A stretch of DNA of 64,000 nucleotides from an uncultured Bacteroidia bacterium. Lineage in GTDB: Bacteria; Bacteroidota; Bacteroidia; Bacteroidales; F082. Below the pieces are notes generated by a model. That model was not told the origin of the DNA and did no database searches. It saw only the letters and a list, made by a program, of their open reading frames with translations. The DNA lies in contig CADCIH010000019.1 in assembly GCA_902801465.1 (NCBI GenBank), forward strand, positions 1 through 64,000, in the 5' to 3' direction. Of this stretch, positions 42,470-50,970 are shown in pieces (position 1 is the first letter of the stretch; the number at the start of each line of letters is the position of its first letter). Position numbers and translations under genes: made by a program.

Positions 42470-44284
42470 TTATTTGACAGAAATAGCACCAAACTTACAA
42501 CCAGCGATACAGGCACCGCACTTGATGCACTTGGTGGTATCGATCACCATCGACGGCAGCTTGTGGCCGGGGGCGATGTAATCGGTCTTCGAGATGGCGT
42601 CACCAGGGCAGTTCTTGGCGCACTTGCCGCAGCCGATGCACTTCTCCTTGTCGATCTCATAGCTCATGAGTTTCTTGCAGACGCCAGCGCGGCACTTCTT
42701 GTCGACGACGTGCTCGACGTATTCGTCCCAGAAGTTGTCAAGGGTGGAGAGGACAGGGTTCGGTGAGGTCTGACCCAGACCGCAGAGGGCGGTGTCCTTG
42801 ATCACGGCGGCGAGATTGCGGAGCTCTTGGAGGTCGTCCATGGTGCCATTGCCTTCGGTGATCTTGGTGAGGATTTCAAGCATACGCTTGTTACCGATAC
42901 GGCAGGGGGAGCATTTACCGCAGCTCTCTTCGCAAGTGAACTCGAGGTAGAACTTAGCGATAGCGGGCATGCAGGAGGTCTCGTCCATGACAACCATACC
43001 GCCAGAGCCCATCATGGAGCCGGCAGCGGCGAGGCTTTCATAGTCGATAGCGGTGTCGAGGTGCTTCTCAGTCAAGCAGCCACCCGAAGGACCACCGGTC
43101 TGGACAGCCTTGAACTTACGGCCGCCCTTGATGCCACCACCGATTTCGTAGATGATGTCGCGGAGGGTGGTACCCATCGGGACCTCGATCAGACCGACGT
43201 TGTTGATCTGGCCGGCCAGAGCGAACACCTTGGTGCCCTTTGACTTCTCGGAGCCGATGCTGGCGAACCAGTCAGCGCCCTTGGTGATGATGATCGGCAC
43301 GTTGGCGAAAGTCTCAACGTTGTTCACGTTGGACGGTTTGGCCATGTAGCCGCTGACAGCCGGGAACGGAGGTTTCAGGGTAGGTTCACCACGTTTGCCT
43401 TCCATGGAGTGGATCAGAGCAGTCTCTTCACCGCACACGAAAGCGCCGGCACCGTAGCGGAGCTCGATGTCGAAGTTGAATCCTGAGCCGAGGATGTCGT
43501 CGCCGAGGAGGCCGTATTCGCGGGCCTGGCTGATGGCGACTTGCAGGCGGTGGATAGCGAGAGGATACTCAGCACGGATGTAGACGAGACCGTGAGAGGC
43601 GCCGATGGCGTAGCCGCAGATGGCCATAGCCTCGACGATGCTGTGCGGGTCGCCTTCCATGATGGAACGGTCCATGAACGCACCCGGGTCGCCTTCGTCA
43701 GCGTTGCAGATGACGTACATCTCATCGCATTTGTTCTTTGCGCAGAGGCCCCATTTCACACCGGTGGGGAAGCCGGCGCCACCACGGCCGCGGAGGCCAG
43801 ACTTGGTGACTTCGTCGATGACCTGTTGGGGGGTCATCTCGCTGAGGCACTTGCCGAGGGCTTCGTAACCGCCGCGTGAAATGCACTCGTCGATGTTTTC
43901 AGGGTTGATGAAACCGCAGTTGCGGAGAGCGATACGGAGTTGCTTGCGATAGAAGCCCATGTGCTTCGAGTCGGCAACGTGTTCCTTGTTCTCCGGATCC
44001 ATGTAGAGGAGATCGGTGACCTTACGGCCCTTGATGATGTGTTCGTTGATGATCTTCTCGACATCTTCAGGCTTCACCTGGGTGTAGAAAGTGTTGTCAG
44101 GCATGATCTTCACGATGGGTCCCTTCTCGCAGAAGCCGAAGCAACCGGTTCTGACCACCTGAACTTCATCCTGCAAGCCCTTCTCAGCAAGGATGCGCTG
44201 GAAGTTCTCGATGATTTGAGCACTTGCCGATGCCTGGCAGCCGGTACCGCCGCAGACGAGCACGTGCATCTTAATTTTTGTCAT
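42470..44284 (-). CDS. NuoF/HndC-like NADH-binding subunit of the [FeFe] hydrogenase
   Basis: 604 residues. N-terminal [2Fe-2S] thioredoxin-like domain (VCGGTGCQ, RTGCFGFCEKGP), NADH/FMN domain (GLRGRGGAGFPTG, NADEGDPGAFMDRS), SLBB region, the 4Fe-4S motif ESCGKCSPCRIG and two C-terminal ferredoxin clusters (CIGCGKCAKNCP, CIKCGACIAGC). This is the beta subunit of trimeric or tetrameric electron-bifurcating hydrogenases, which couple NADH and reduced ferredoxin to H2. Strong GGAGGA site at 44291-44296. Between the HndB-like gene and hydA. Confidence 0.95.
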   Translation of the reverse strand: MTKIKMHVLVCGGTGCQASASAQIIENFQRILAEKGLQDEVQVVRTGCFGFCEKGPIVKIMPDNTFYTQVKPEDVEKIINEHIIKGRKVTDLLYMDPENKEHVADSKHMGFYRKQLRIALRNCGFINPENIDECISRGGYEALGKCLSEMTPQQVIDEVTKSGLRGRGGAGFPTGVKWGLCAKNKCDEMYVICNADEGDPGAFMDRSIMEGDPHSIVEAMAICGYAIGASHGLVYIRAEYPLAIHRLQVAISQAREYGLLGDDILGSGFNFDIELRYGAGAFVCGEETALIHSMEGKRGEPTLKPPFPAVSGYMAKPSNVNNVETFANVPIIITKGADWFASIGSEKSKGTKVFALAGQINNVGLIEVPMGTTLRDIIYEIGGGIKGGRKFKAVQTGGPSGGCLTEKHLDTAIDYESLAAAGSMMGSGGMVVMDETSCMPAIAKFYLEFTCEESCGKCSPCRIGNKRMLEILTKITEGNGTMDDLQELRNLAAVIKDTALCGLGQTSPNPVLSTLDNFWDEYVEHVVDKKCRAGVCKKLMSYEIDKEKCIGCGKCAKNCPGDAISKTDYIAPGHKLPSMVIDTTKCIKCGACIAGCKFGAISVK

Positions 44285-44307
44285 ATAAATTCCTCCGAAT
44301 TAAGTTA

Positions 44308-44697
44308 TTAGATAGTTTCGTAGTTGACAGGAATGACGCCCTCGACCATTTCGTTGTTCATCACATACTTGGTAAGGATTTCGTCAGCTCTTGCAGCATC
44401 CACATGACCGAAGACGATCGGGTCGCGGCCAGGGCACTTCACCTCGATGGTCGGTTCTGCGTGGCAGTAGCCCATGCAACCGGTCTGGGTGAAAACGATG
44501 CTGAGCTTCAGCTCATCAGCCTTTTCCATCATGTGTTCCATCACTTGCTTGGCGCCAGCGGCGATACCGCAGGTGGCCATGGCGACCTTGATCTGCACGA
44601 GTGAGTCGGGATCGTTGCTCTTCTCGCGGAGGTCCAGGTTGTTAGAAAGCTTTTCTCTCATAGCTTTCAGTTCTGCTAAAGACTTAACTTTTGCCAT
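44308..44697 (-). CDS. HndB-like [2Fe-2S] ferredoxin subunit
   Basis: 129 residues with a thioredoxin-like [2Fe-2S] fold: cysteines in MATCGIAAGA and TQTGCMGYCHAEP. Found as the small subunit in Hnd-type NADH- or NADPH-linked [FeFe] hydrogenases. First gene of the operon, after a ~75-nt leader with AAAGGAG (44706-44712) at ideal spacing from the ATG. Downstream genes follow after 23, 20 and 31 nt. Confidence 0.9.
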   Translation of the reverse strand: MAKVKSLAELKAMREKLSNNLDLREKSNDPDSLVQIKVAMATCGIAAGAKQVMEHMMEKADELKLSIVFTQTGCMGYCHAEPTIEVKCPGRDPIVFGHVDAARADEILTKYVMNNEMVEGVIPVNYETI

Positions 44698-44778
44698 TTT
44701 AAAATCTCCTTTCTTAGGGGTTGTACTTAAGTTTGTTTCTTTGAATATCTTATTTAGAATGATGATCCTAAAAACGGT

Positions 44779-44786
44779 GCAAAGGT
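44779..44786 (-). promoter_or_regulatory. -7 promoter box for the hydrogenase operon
   Basis: TACCTTTG (minus). The start point would be near 44772, leaving a ~75-nt leader, longer than at most other genes here. It overlaps the T-rich tail of the queH terminator. Confidence 0.6.
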
Positions 44787-44796
44787 AAAAAATAAA

Positions 44797-44821
44797 AGCT
44801 TCTATTTCAACGAAACAGAAG
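44797..44821 (-). terminator. Rho-independent terminator of queH
   Basis: GCTTCTATTTC / GAAACAGAAGC stem (one mismatch) with a 3-nt loop, followed on the minus strand by TTTTATTTTTT. It sits 39 nt after the queH stop and directly abuts the hydrogenase promoter. Confidence 0.8.
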
Positions 44822-44860
44822 CTATTTTGAGGGCAAAACGTAAATTAGAATGATTCCAAA

Positions 44861-45433
44861 TTAGTGCATCGAAAACTCGCATCCGCAGTACTGCTGATTG
44901 TAGAATCCGTATTCCTTGATAATCTGAATCCTACGCTCGCTCAGACCGCCTTTTCGCCAGTTTTGGGCCCAAAAGACCACACCTGGCACTTGTGACTCAG
45001 CAAAACGCCCAGCCTCTTCAATCTGCTCCAAACTCTTCCAACGACTCGAAGCTAAGGTAGTTGTTATCACATTAAAATCGTGTTCTATTGCATATTTTGC
45101 AGTATTTAATAACCTATATTTAAAGCATTTTAAACAACGGTTTCCACGTTCAGGCTCCTGTTCCAGACCTTTCATCTCCCGAAGCCAATCTTCATGGTCA
45201 TAATCTGCATCGATAATCTCCAGCCCCAGCGACCTTGCATAACGAGAACACTCGTTTTTCCTTATTTCATACTCCTCCAGAGGATAGATGTTCGGATTAC
45301 AATAATAAATAGTAGGAGTAATGCCATGCTTCATCAAGCACTCGATGATTGCCGAAGAGCACGGAGCACAACAAGTATGGAGCAACACTGTGGTTGCGCC
45401 TCCGGGTGCCTGTATTTCGAAAGGTTTTTTCAC
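44861..45433 (-). CDS. queH: Epoxyqueuosine reductase QueH
   Basis: 190 residues from the GTG at 45433. It reduces epoxyqueuosine in tRNA to queuosine, the last step of the pathway, using a 4Fe-4S cluster. Family cysteines: LLHTCCAPCSS, CNPNIYPLEEY, CSRYA, RCLKCFKYRL. The open frame begins at an ATG at 45463, but the minus promoter box (45438-45445) lies inside that extension, and the region from GTG (VKKPFEIQAPGG) matches where homologues begin. This leaves almost no leader, so the mRNA may be leaderless. Single gene with its own terminator. Confidence 0.9.
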   Translation of the reverse strand: MKKPFEIQAPGGATTVLLHTCCAPCSSAIIECLMKHGITPTIYYCNPNIYPLEEYEIRKNECSRYARSLGLEIIDADYDHEDWLREMKGLEQEPERGNRCLKCFKYRLLNTAKYAIEHDFNVITTTLASSRWKSLEQIEEAGRFAESQVPGVVFWAQNWRKGGLSERRIQIIKEYGFYNQQYCGCEFSMH

Positions 45434-45437
45434 GAGG

Positions 45438-45460
45438 CAAAGATAAAAAAAGTATCTTTG
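45438..45460. promoter_or_regulatory. Back-to-back -7 boxes for queH (minus) and the subtilase (plus)
   Basis: TATCTTTG on minus (45438-45445) and TATCTTTG on plus (45453-45460), separated by 7 A/G-rich bases, so the pair forms a perfect 8-bp inverted repeat. The plus box is 21 nt before the subtilase ATG; the minus box is 4 nt before the queH GTG. Confidence 0.65.
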
Positions 45461-45481
45461 CATGATAATATTATTTTCAGC

Positions 45482-47782
45482 ATGAAAAAACTACTCTCCC
45501 TCGCCATCTTTACCTTGCTCGCAGTAGCAGGAATGGCCCAAGACCGTTGCTATTGGGTGTTCTTCACCGACAAAATCGACACCCAATTCGATCCCTACAC
45601 CTATTTCGATGCCAAAGCCATCCAACGCTACCAACAATGCGGCGCCGACCTCTACGACATCAGCAACTACCCGCTCAATACCAGCTACGTGAATACCGTT
45701 GACGGATACGCCACCGAGACCTTCGGCGAGTCGCGCTGGCTCAACGCCGTGGGCATCACTGCCACCTACGAGAATGCCATGCTGATCGAGCAATTGCCGT
45801 TTGTGGCGAAGGTGCAGGAGATAGTTTCCAATGGCACACTAGCAACAATGGATTGCCACGTCGCTCCGCAAAGCCCCGCTCCTCGCGATGCCAACTCCCA
45901 TCCACTCTTAATTCCTAATTCCGCATTCTTAATTCCTAATTCCACCCCAACCGACATCCTTACCAATCAGTTGATCCGCTTCGGAGGACAATATTTCATC
46001 GATAAGGGAATCGACGGCAAGGGACTTCGCATCTGCGTGATGGACGGCGGCTTCCCGAGCGTGAACACCCACCCCGCTTTCCAACACCTCCGCGATAACC
46101 ACCAGATTCTCAAAACCTATAACTTCCCCAATAAGAAAGAAGACGTCTACGGCTGGAGCACCCACGGCACCATGGTGCTGAGCTGCATCGCAGGCATCAA
46201 CGAAAAAGGACAAAAGATGGGTCTCGCCACAGGAGCCGAGTTCCTCCTCGCCCGCACCGAAATCGACCCGGAGCCCTTTAAAGAAGAGGTATGGTGGGCA
46301 CAAGGCGCCGAATGGGCCGACAAGAACGGTGCCGACATTATTAATAGTTCACTCGGTTACGGTAAAGACCGTCACTGGACCAAAGACATGGACGGCACCT
46401 CCTACGTGGCCAAAGCCGCACAAAAAGCCGCAGAGAAAGGCATCCTCATCTGCAACTCCGCAGGTAACGAAGGCGACGACAGCCGCTGGATGACTATCAT
46501 CACCCCGGCCGACGCCGACAACGTGCTCACCGTAGGTGGCATCGACGACGACCTGGAGCATTACAACCACATCTCGTTCAGCTCCTACGGTCCCACCGCC
46601 GACAAACGCCTCAAACCCAACGTGGTGGCCTTCGGTCACGCCCAAGTGGCCAACCCCAGTAACGGCAAGTTCACCGACGCCTACGGCACCTCGTTCTCCA
46701 GCCCCCTGACCGCAGGATTCTGCGCCTGCGCCTGGCAGACCAAACGCGACCTCACCGCCCTTCAGATGAAGGCCGAGATCGAGAAGTCCGCCGACCTCTA
46801 CCCCTACTTCGACTATGCCTTCGGCTACGGTGTGCCTCAAGCCGCCTATTTCACAGGCGACCTGAAACCCGCCGAACGCTCCTTCTCCTTCATCCAAGAA
46901 AAAGACGGCGTCAAAATCAGCTTCCCAGAAGTCATCAAGAATCAAGATGTGTTCATCAACATCGAAGGCGCCGACGGGGTTCTGCTAGGCTACTATAAAG
47001 CAACTCCCGACAGCACAGGCATCAAACTGAGAAACAAGGACCTCGGACAAGGCCGAAAACTTAACGTCTGCTACAACGGCTTCACCGACTCCTGCCCCAT
47101 CAACGGCAACGGTGAAAAAGCTACCGTCAACGCCAGCAACTTCAGGATGCGCGGCAACGACGGCACCTTCCAAGAGATTAATAATGAAGGCTGGCAGCAG
47201 TCCTTCTACTTCCAATATGACTACAACCTGTTCACCGACACCTGGAATGGCTTCAACCGACACCTTGCTTTCGGTAAACGTCACTATTTCGGCAAGACCT
47301 ATAGGATCGGATTCGGATGGGGCCTTGACTGGAACCACTTCGTCGCCAAGAACAGCCTTGGAGTCAACGACCGCAAGACCATCATGCGCCAAATGCAGTT
47401 CCGAGTCGAGTTACTCCAACGCATCGTCATGCACCGCATCGGTGTCAATTGGGATCTGGGTGCCTACGGCGGCGTCAACATCACCCGTCGGGTGGAACTC
47501 CGTGACAAAGTCACCTTCCTCGATGAAAACCAACAAGCAGTGACCCCTGCCCCTTACGACGAGAACGTCTCAACTTACTTAACGGGCTGCAAAGCCATGA
47601 ACCGCTTTGAATACGGCGCTACCACCAAACTCAGCTACACCTTCGCAGGCGCCATTAACCTGGGGGTCTATGCCCGTTACCGTCTCTCCAACCTCATCAC
47701 CAAACAAGACGGTCTCATCGGTGACCCCACCCATCAGCCCTCACCTTGGAGCTTCGGTATCGAGTTTGAAATCATGCCTTAA
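45482..47782 (+). CDS. Secreted subtilisin-like serine protease (S8) with barrel-like C-terminal region
   Basis: 766 residues. Signal peptide (MKKLLSLAIFTLLAVAGMAQ), an inhibitor-like pro-region, then the S8 catalytic domain: Asp in LRICVMDGG, His in STHGTMVLSC, Ser in GTSFSSPLTAGF, with the oxyanion Asn region NSAGNEGDD. There is no type IX sorting domain. Instead the last ~200 residues (YFQYDYNLFTDTWNGF, GKTYRIGFGWGLDWNHF, LGVYARYRLSNL) alternate aromatic and polar residues like an outer-membrane barrel. A 41-bp short-unit intergenic repeat is inserted in frame between pro-region and catalytic domain. Followed 15 nt later by the serine dehydratase. Confidence 0.88.
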   Translation: MKKLLSLAIFTLLAVAGMAQDRCYWVFFTDKIDTQFDPYTYFDAKAIQRYQQCGADLYDISNYPLNTSYVNTVDGYATETFGESRWLNAVGITATYENAMLIEQLPFVAKVQEIVSNGTLATMDCHVAPQSPAPRDANSHPLLIPNSAFLIPNSTPTDILTNQLIRFGGQYFIDKGIDGKGLRICVMDGGFPSVNTHPAFQHLRDNHQILKTYNFPNKKEDVYGWSTHGTMVLSCIAGINEKGQKMGLATGAEFLLARTEIDPEPFKEEVWWAQGAEWADKNGADIINSSLGYGKDRHWTKDMDGTSYVAKAAQKAAEKGILICNSAGNEGDDSRWMTIITPADADNVLTVGGIDDDLEHYNHISFSSYGPTADKRLKPNVVAFGHAQVANPSNGKFTDAYGTSFSSPLTAGFCACAWQTKRDLTALQMKAEIEKSADLYPYFDYAFGYGVPQAAYFTGDLKPAERSFSFIQEKDGVKISFPEVIKNQDVFINIEGADGVLLGYYKATPDSTGIKLRNKDLGQGRKLNVCYNGFTDSCPINGNGEKATVNASNFRMRGNDGTFQEINNEGWQQSFYFQYDYNLFTDTWNGFNRHLAFGKRHYFGKTYRIGFGWGLDWNHFVAKNSLGVNDRKTIMRQMQFRVELLQRIVMHRIGVNWDLGAYGGVNITRRVELRDKVTFLDENQQAVTPAPYDENVSTYLTGCKAMNRFEYGATTKLSYTFAGAINLGVYARYRLSNLITKQDGLIGDPTHQPSPWSFGIEFEIMP
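45904..45944 (+). repeat. AATTCC short-unit repeat inside the subtilase coding sequence
   Basis: Two copies of a CTTAATTCCTAATTCC unit, separated by GCATT, encode PLLIPNSAFLIPNSTP in frame. The same unit type is otherwise intergenic here (17971-18033, 57450-57522). Confidence 0.75.
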
Positions 47783-47797
47783 AAAGCACCTTGCCTC

Positions 47798-49792
47798 ATG
47801 AGATTCACCGGAAAACTAAGCGACTGGGAGAAGATTTGCAACTCGCTGCTCTCCGTGAAACTGCCCAAAGAGCAGCAACAGTGCTATTATTCCATCTACC
47901 CCGACTTGTACGACGACACGCTCATCGTCACCATGGCAGACAACAACCACAATGGTTATGAGTACGACTTCGACCTGGCCAAGGCAAAACTCCTCGACGA
48001 GGACGGCAAGCTGAAGCAGAACGTCTTCATCGAGCGCTCGCCCTTCAACCACAAGCAGCTCCATCTGCTCTGTGCCAACGTGTCGCACTACAACATGCTG
48101 CCCAATCTTCTGGAGAACATCTATACCCATAAGCTGCCCATCACCGAAGTGGAGATTGCTCAAGCGCTCACCACTGGACACCCCATCATCCAGTCGCTCT
48201 TCGACGTGAGCCTGTTCTTCAGCAAGGACATTAATGACGAGGCTTGGCAGTCGATGAGTGAAGACTTCCAACGTTACCTCAAACGTCGTTTGAAGGCCTT
48301 GAGCATCTTCGACCTGGTGGGACCCGCCATGGTGGGACCATCCAGCTCACACACCGCAGGAGCCAGCCGCATCGGCCTCTATGCCCGTCATTTCATCGAG
48401 GCAGTCATCGCCTCAGGCGAGAAAGTCCAAAGCATTGAAGTGAAGCTCTACGGATCGTTCCGCGATACAGGTGTGGCGCACAAAACCCCTCATGCTCTCG
48501 GCGGAGGCCTCTCGGGCTTCGCCACTGACGACCCCGAGCTGCTCATCCACGGCGACCCCCAGTACCTGCACCAGAACGGTTTCGAGATCGGGGGACAACA
48601 CATCGTGTTCACTGGCTACAAAAAAGGCACCCCTGAAGAAGAGCAGCGATACGCCAAACAGATTGGCAACAACATCGCCGAAATCAACTTCACCACCGAC
48701 AAGGGCCTCCATTATGTCACCGGTTTCAGCATCGGTGGCGGCAACATCGAGATCCGTTACTTCGACGGATTGCTCGACGATCCTATCGACGGAAAGCGCG
48801 ACATGCGCCTGGTCGATGGCAAGGTGACCCATTGCGACGAGAGCAACGCCCACTACCCCACCATCGAGAAGATCTTCAACGATGAGTCGTATCCCAACCC
48901 TCCCAGCCTGCCTTTCAACAGCTTCGAGGAGATGCTCCGCTTCATCCGAGGCAGGAACATCATCGACGTCATCATCGAGACCGAAACCTCGTTGCAGCGC
49001 ACCACACGTGAGGCCATCTACGCCAAGATGGAAGCCTACTGGAATATCATGGCCCAGTCGGTGACCCAAGGCTTGAAGAGCCGCAGTCTCTCCCTCTTCA
49101 AACTCAGCGGACAGAACGCCTGGCTGCTACATAGTTATGTGGGCGACAACTCGCTCTTCGACAACATCTTCGGTCGCGCCATCGCCTATTCGGTGGCGGT
49201 GAATGAAATCAACGCCAAATCGGGGCTCATCGTAGCCTGTCCCACAGCAGGTTCCTGCGGCATCTTGCCTGGCGTGCTGAAGGCCTACGAAGAGATGCGG
49301 CAGCCCGACACCAAACAGCTGTGCGAAGCCATGATGGTTGCAGGCTTCTTCGGGATGATCCTGTTCGACGACGTATCGACTGCCGGCGCCGACTACGGCT
49401 GCCAGGCCGAAGTCGGTGCGGCCTCTGCCATGGCTGCTGCAGCCCTCACCTACCTCGAAGGCGGCACGCCAGAACAAATGGTGGAGGCTTTCACCATCGC
49501 CATCAAGAACGTGCTGGGACTGATATGCGACCCCGTGGCGGGACTGGTGGAGGTGCCTTGCGTGAAGCGCAACGGCATGTATGCCACCCAAGCCATCAGC
49601 GCCGCCATGATGGCCCTCAGCGGCGTGCGGTCGTTCATCTCGGCCGACGAGGTCATGCTCACCATGAAAGAGGTCGGACAACGCCTCCATATCGACTACA
49701 AGGAAACAGGACGTGCCGGCCTGGCCAAGACACGCGACGGCAAGGCCGTGGAACAGGACTTCGCCAACGAGGTCAAGAAGTTTTTCGAATAG
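47798..49792 (+). CDS. L-serine ammonia-lyase (iron-sulfur type), fused alpha/beta with extra N-terminal domain
   Basis: 664 residues. From about 168 it is a standard single-chain L-serine dehydratase: beta domain (LSIFDLVGPAMVGPSSSHTAGASR) and alpha domain with 4Fe-4S cysteines in CPTAGSCGILPG and CDPVAGLVEVPC. It deaminates serine to pyruvate and ammonia, feeding fermentation; the cluster is oxygen-labile. The first ~165 residues are an added domain (FTGKLSDWEKICNSLLSVK, MADNNHNGYEYDFDLAK) with no motif I recognise, perhaps regulatory. Fifteen nt after the subtilase, likely the same transcript. Confidence 0.93.
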   Translation: MRFTGKLSDWEKICNSLLSVKLPKEQQQCYYSIYPDLYDDTLIVTMADNNHNGYEYDFDLAKAKLLDEDGKLKQNVFIERSPFNHKQLHLLCANVSHYNMLPNLLENIYTHKLPITEVEIAQALTTGHPIIQSLFDVSLFFSKDINDEAWQSMSEDFQRYLKRRLKALSIFDLVGPAMVGPSSSHTAGASRIGLYARHFIEAVIASGEKVQSIEVKLYGSFRDTGVAHKTPHALGGGLSGFATDDPELLIHGDPQYLHQNGFEIGGQHIVFTGYKKGTPEEEQRYAKQIGNNIAEINFTTDKGLHYVTGFSIGGGNIEIRYFDGLLDDPIDGKRDMRLVDGKVTHCDESNAHYPTIEKIFNDESYPNPPSLPFNSFEEMLRFIRGRNIIDVIIETETSLQRTTREAIYAKMEAYWNIMAQSVTQGLKSRSLSLFKLSGQNAWLLHSYVGDNSLFDNIFGRAIAYSVAVNEINAKSGLIVACPTAGSCGILPGVLKAYEEMRQPDTKQLCEAMMVAGFFGMILFDDVSTAGADYGCQAEVGAASAMAAAALTYLEGGTPEQMVEAFTIAIKNVLGLICDPVAGLVEVPCVKRNGMYATQAISAAMMALSGVRSFISADEVMLTMKEVGQRLHIDYKETGRAGLAKTRDGKAVEQDFANEVKKFFE

Positions 49793-49821
49793 AAGTTCTT
49801 CATTTTATCAAACATATTTCT

Positions 49822-49829
49822 TAACTTTG
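49822..49829 (+). promoter_or_regulatory. -7 promoter box for the DRTGG/HydS regulatory operon
   Basis: TAACTTTG (plus), 28 nt before the first DRTGG gene. The five following genes have gaps of 0-31 nt and no further box, so this drives the whole unit to 53648. Confidence 0.65.
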
Positions 49830-49857
49830 CGCTTACTTATTAAAAACGACAATAAAA

Positions 49858-50193
49858 ATGAAAGTACAAGAGTTAGTTGACAAACTCGGACTGAAAGTCC
49901 TCTCCGGCGCCAATGGCCTGGACCGCGAAATTGACGGATGCTATATATCTGACCTGCTCAGCGATGTAATGGGCAACGCAATGGAAGGCAACATCTGGAT
50001 CACCCTCCAGACACATAAGAACGTGATGGCCGTGGCCTCCCTGAAAGAGATGGCCTGCATCATCCTGGTGAAGAACCTCGTGCCTAACGACGAGACCATC
50101 GAACAAAGCAACGAGGAAGACCTGCCTATCCTTCAAACCAACCTTCCCACCTACGAAATTGCTGGCCAAGTGTACAACTTGTTACACGAATAA
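49858..50193 (+). CDS. DRTGG-domain protein 1
   Basis: 111 residues forming one DRTGG-type alpha/beta domain (VQELVDKLGLKVLSG, CYISDLLSDVMGNAMEGNIWIT, LPTYEIAGQVYNLL). These domains are also found attached to CBS/phosphotransacetylase and Fe-hydrogenase-linked regulators, where they probably bind nucleotides or partner proteins. Its TAA directly abuts the ATG of the PHP gene. First of six genes; a second DRTGG gene lies downstream. Function inferred from context only. Confidence 0.82.
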   Translation: MKVQELVDKLGLKVLSGANGLDREIDGCYISDLLSDVMGNAMEGNIWITLQTHKNVMAVASLKEMACIILVKNLVPNDETIEQSNEEDLPILQTNLPTYEIAGQVYNLLHE

Positions 50194-50970
50194 ATGGACC
50201 TAAAAACATATAGAGCCGATTTACACATGCACACGGTGCTCTCACCGTGTGGCGACCTCTATATGAGTCCCTCTGCCATCGTGGAGCAAGCCAAGAAGCT
50301 TCATCTCGATGTCATCGCCATATGCGACCACAACACGACAAGGCAGGTGAAGGTGACCCAGAAGATCGGCCGTGAGAACGGCATTCTCGTCATCGGCGGC
50401 GTGGAGATCACCACCCAGGAAGAAGCCCATGCCCTCGCCTATTTCGAGACCGATGAGCAGCTCGACAAGTTCCAGGAATTCCTCGATGAACACCTCCCCC
50501 ACATTCCACTCGACGAAGAAAAATTTGGCTACCAGCTCATCGTGGATGAAAACGAAGAAGTGGTGGGCGAAGAGGAATGGCTGCTATGGTCGGCACTTGA
50601 CGCGGATTTGGATCAGCTCTATGATGTGGTGCATGAAATCGGCGGACTCTTCGTCCCCGCCCACGTGAACAAACCCGCCAGCAGCTTGGTGAGTCAACTG
50701 GGTTTCGTGCCACCCGACATCAAGGCCGACGCCCTTGAGATTTCCAAACACGTGAAGAAAGAGGACTTCCTGAAGAAATACGCCTACCTTAAGAAGTTCA
50801 ACTTCACAAAAAGCAGCGACGCCCACTTCCTCCATATCATAGGTGAAGTTCATTGTGTACTACACATGTATGATAAGACATTCGACGAATTTCGAAAGAC
50901 CCTTCATGGGGAAGACGGTCGCTACATCGACACTGAACCCAATGAAAAACTGCAACTCCTTTATGGATAA
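50194..50970 (+). CDS. PHP-domain metal-dependent phosphoesterase
   Basis: 258 residues. Metal ligands of the PHP fold are visible: RADLHMHTVLSPCGD, ICDHNT, GGVEITT, FVPAHVNKP and KSSDAHFL. Such proteins hydrolyse phosphoesters, including nucleotides, with two or three metals. The gene has no spacer on either side (TAA/ATG junctions). In other anaerobes PHP, DRTGG and HATPase genes accompany [FeFe] hydrogenases, so the phosphoesterase may remove a signalling nucleotide or phospho-group in that circuit. Substrate unknown. Confidence 0.88.
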   Translation: MDLKTYRADLHMHTVLSPCGDLYMSPSAIVEQAKKLHLDVIAICDHNTTRQVKVTQKIGRENGILVIGGVEITTQEEAHALAYFETDEQLDKFQEFLDEHLPHIPLDEEKFGYQLIVDENEEVVGEEEWLLWSALDADLDQLYDVVHEIGGLFVPAHVNKPASSLVSQLGFVPPDIKADALEISKHVKKEDFLKKYAYLKKFNFTKSSDAHFLHIIGEVHCVLHMYDKTFDEFRKTLHGEDGRYIDTEPNEKLQLLYG

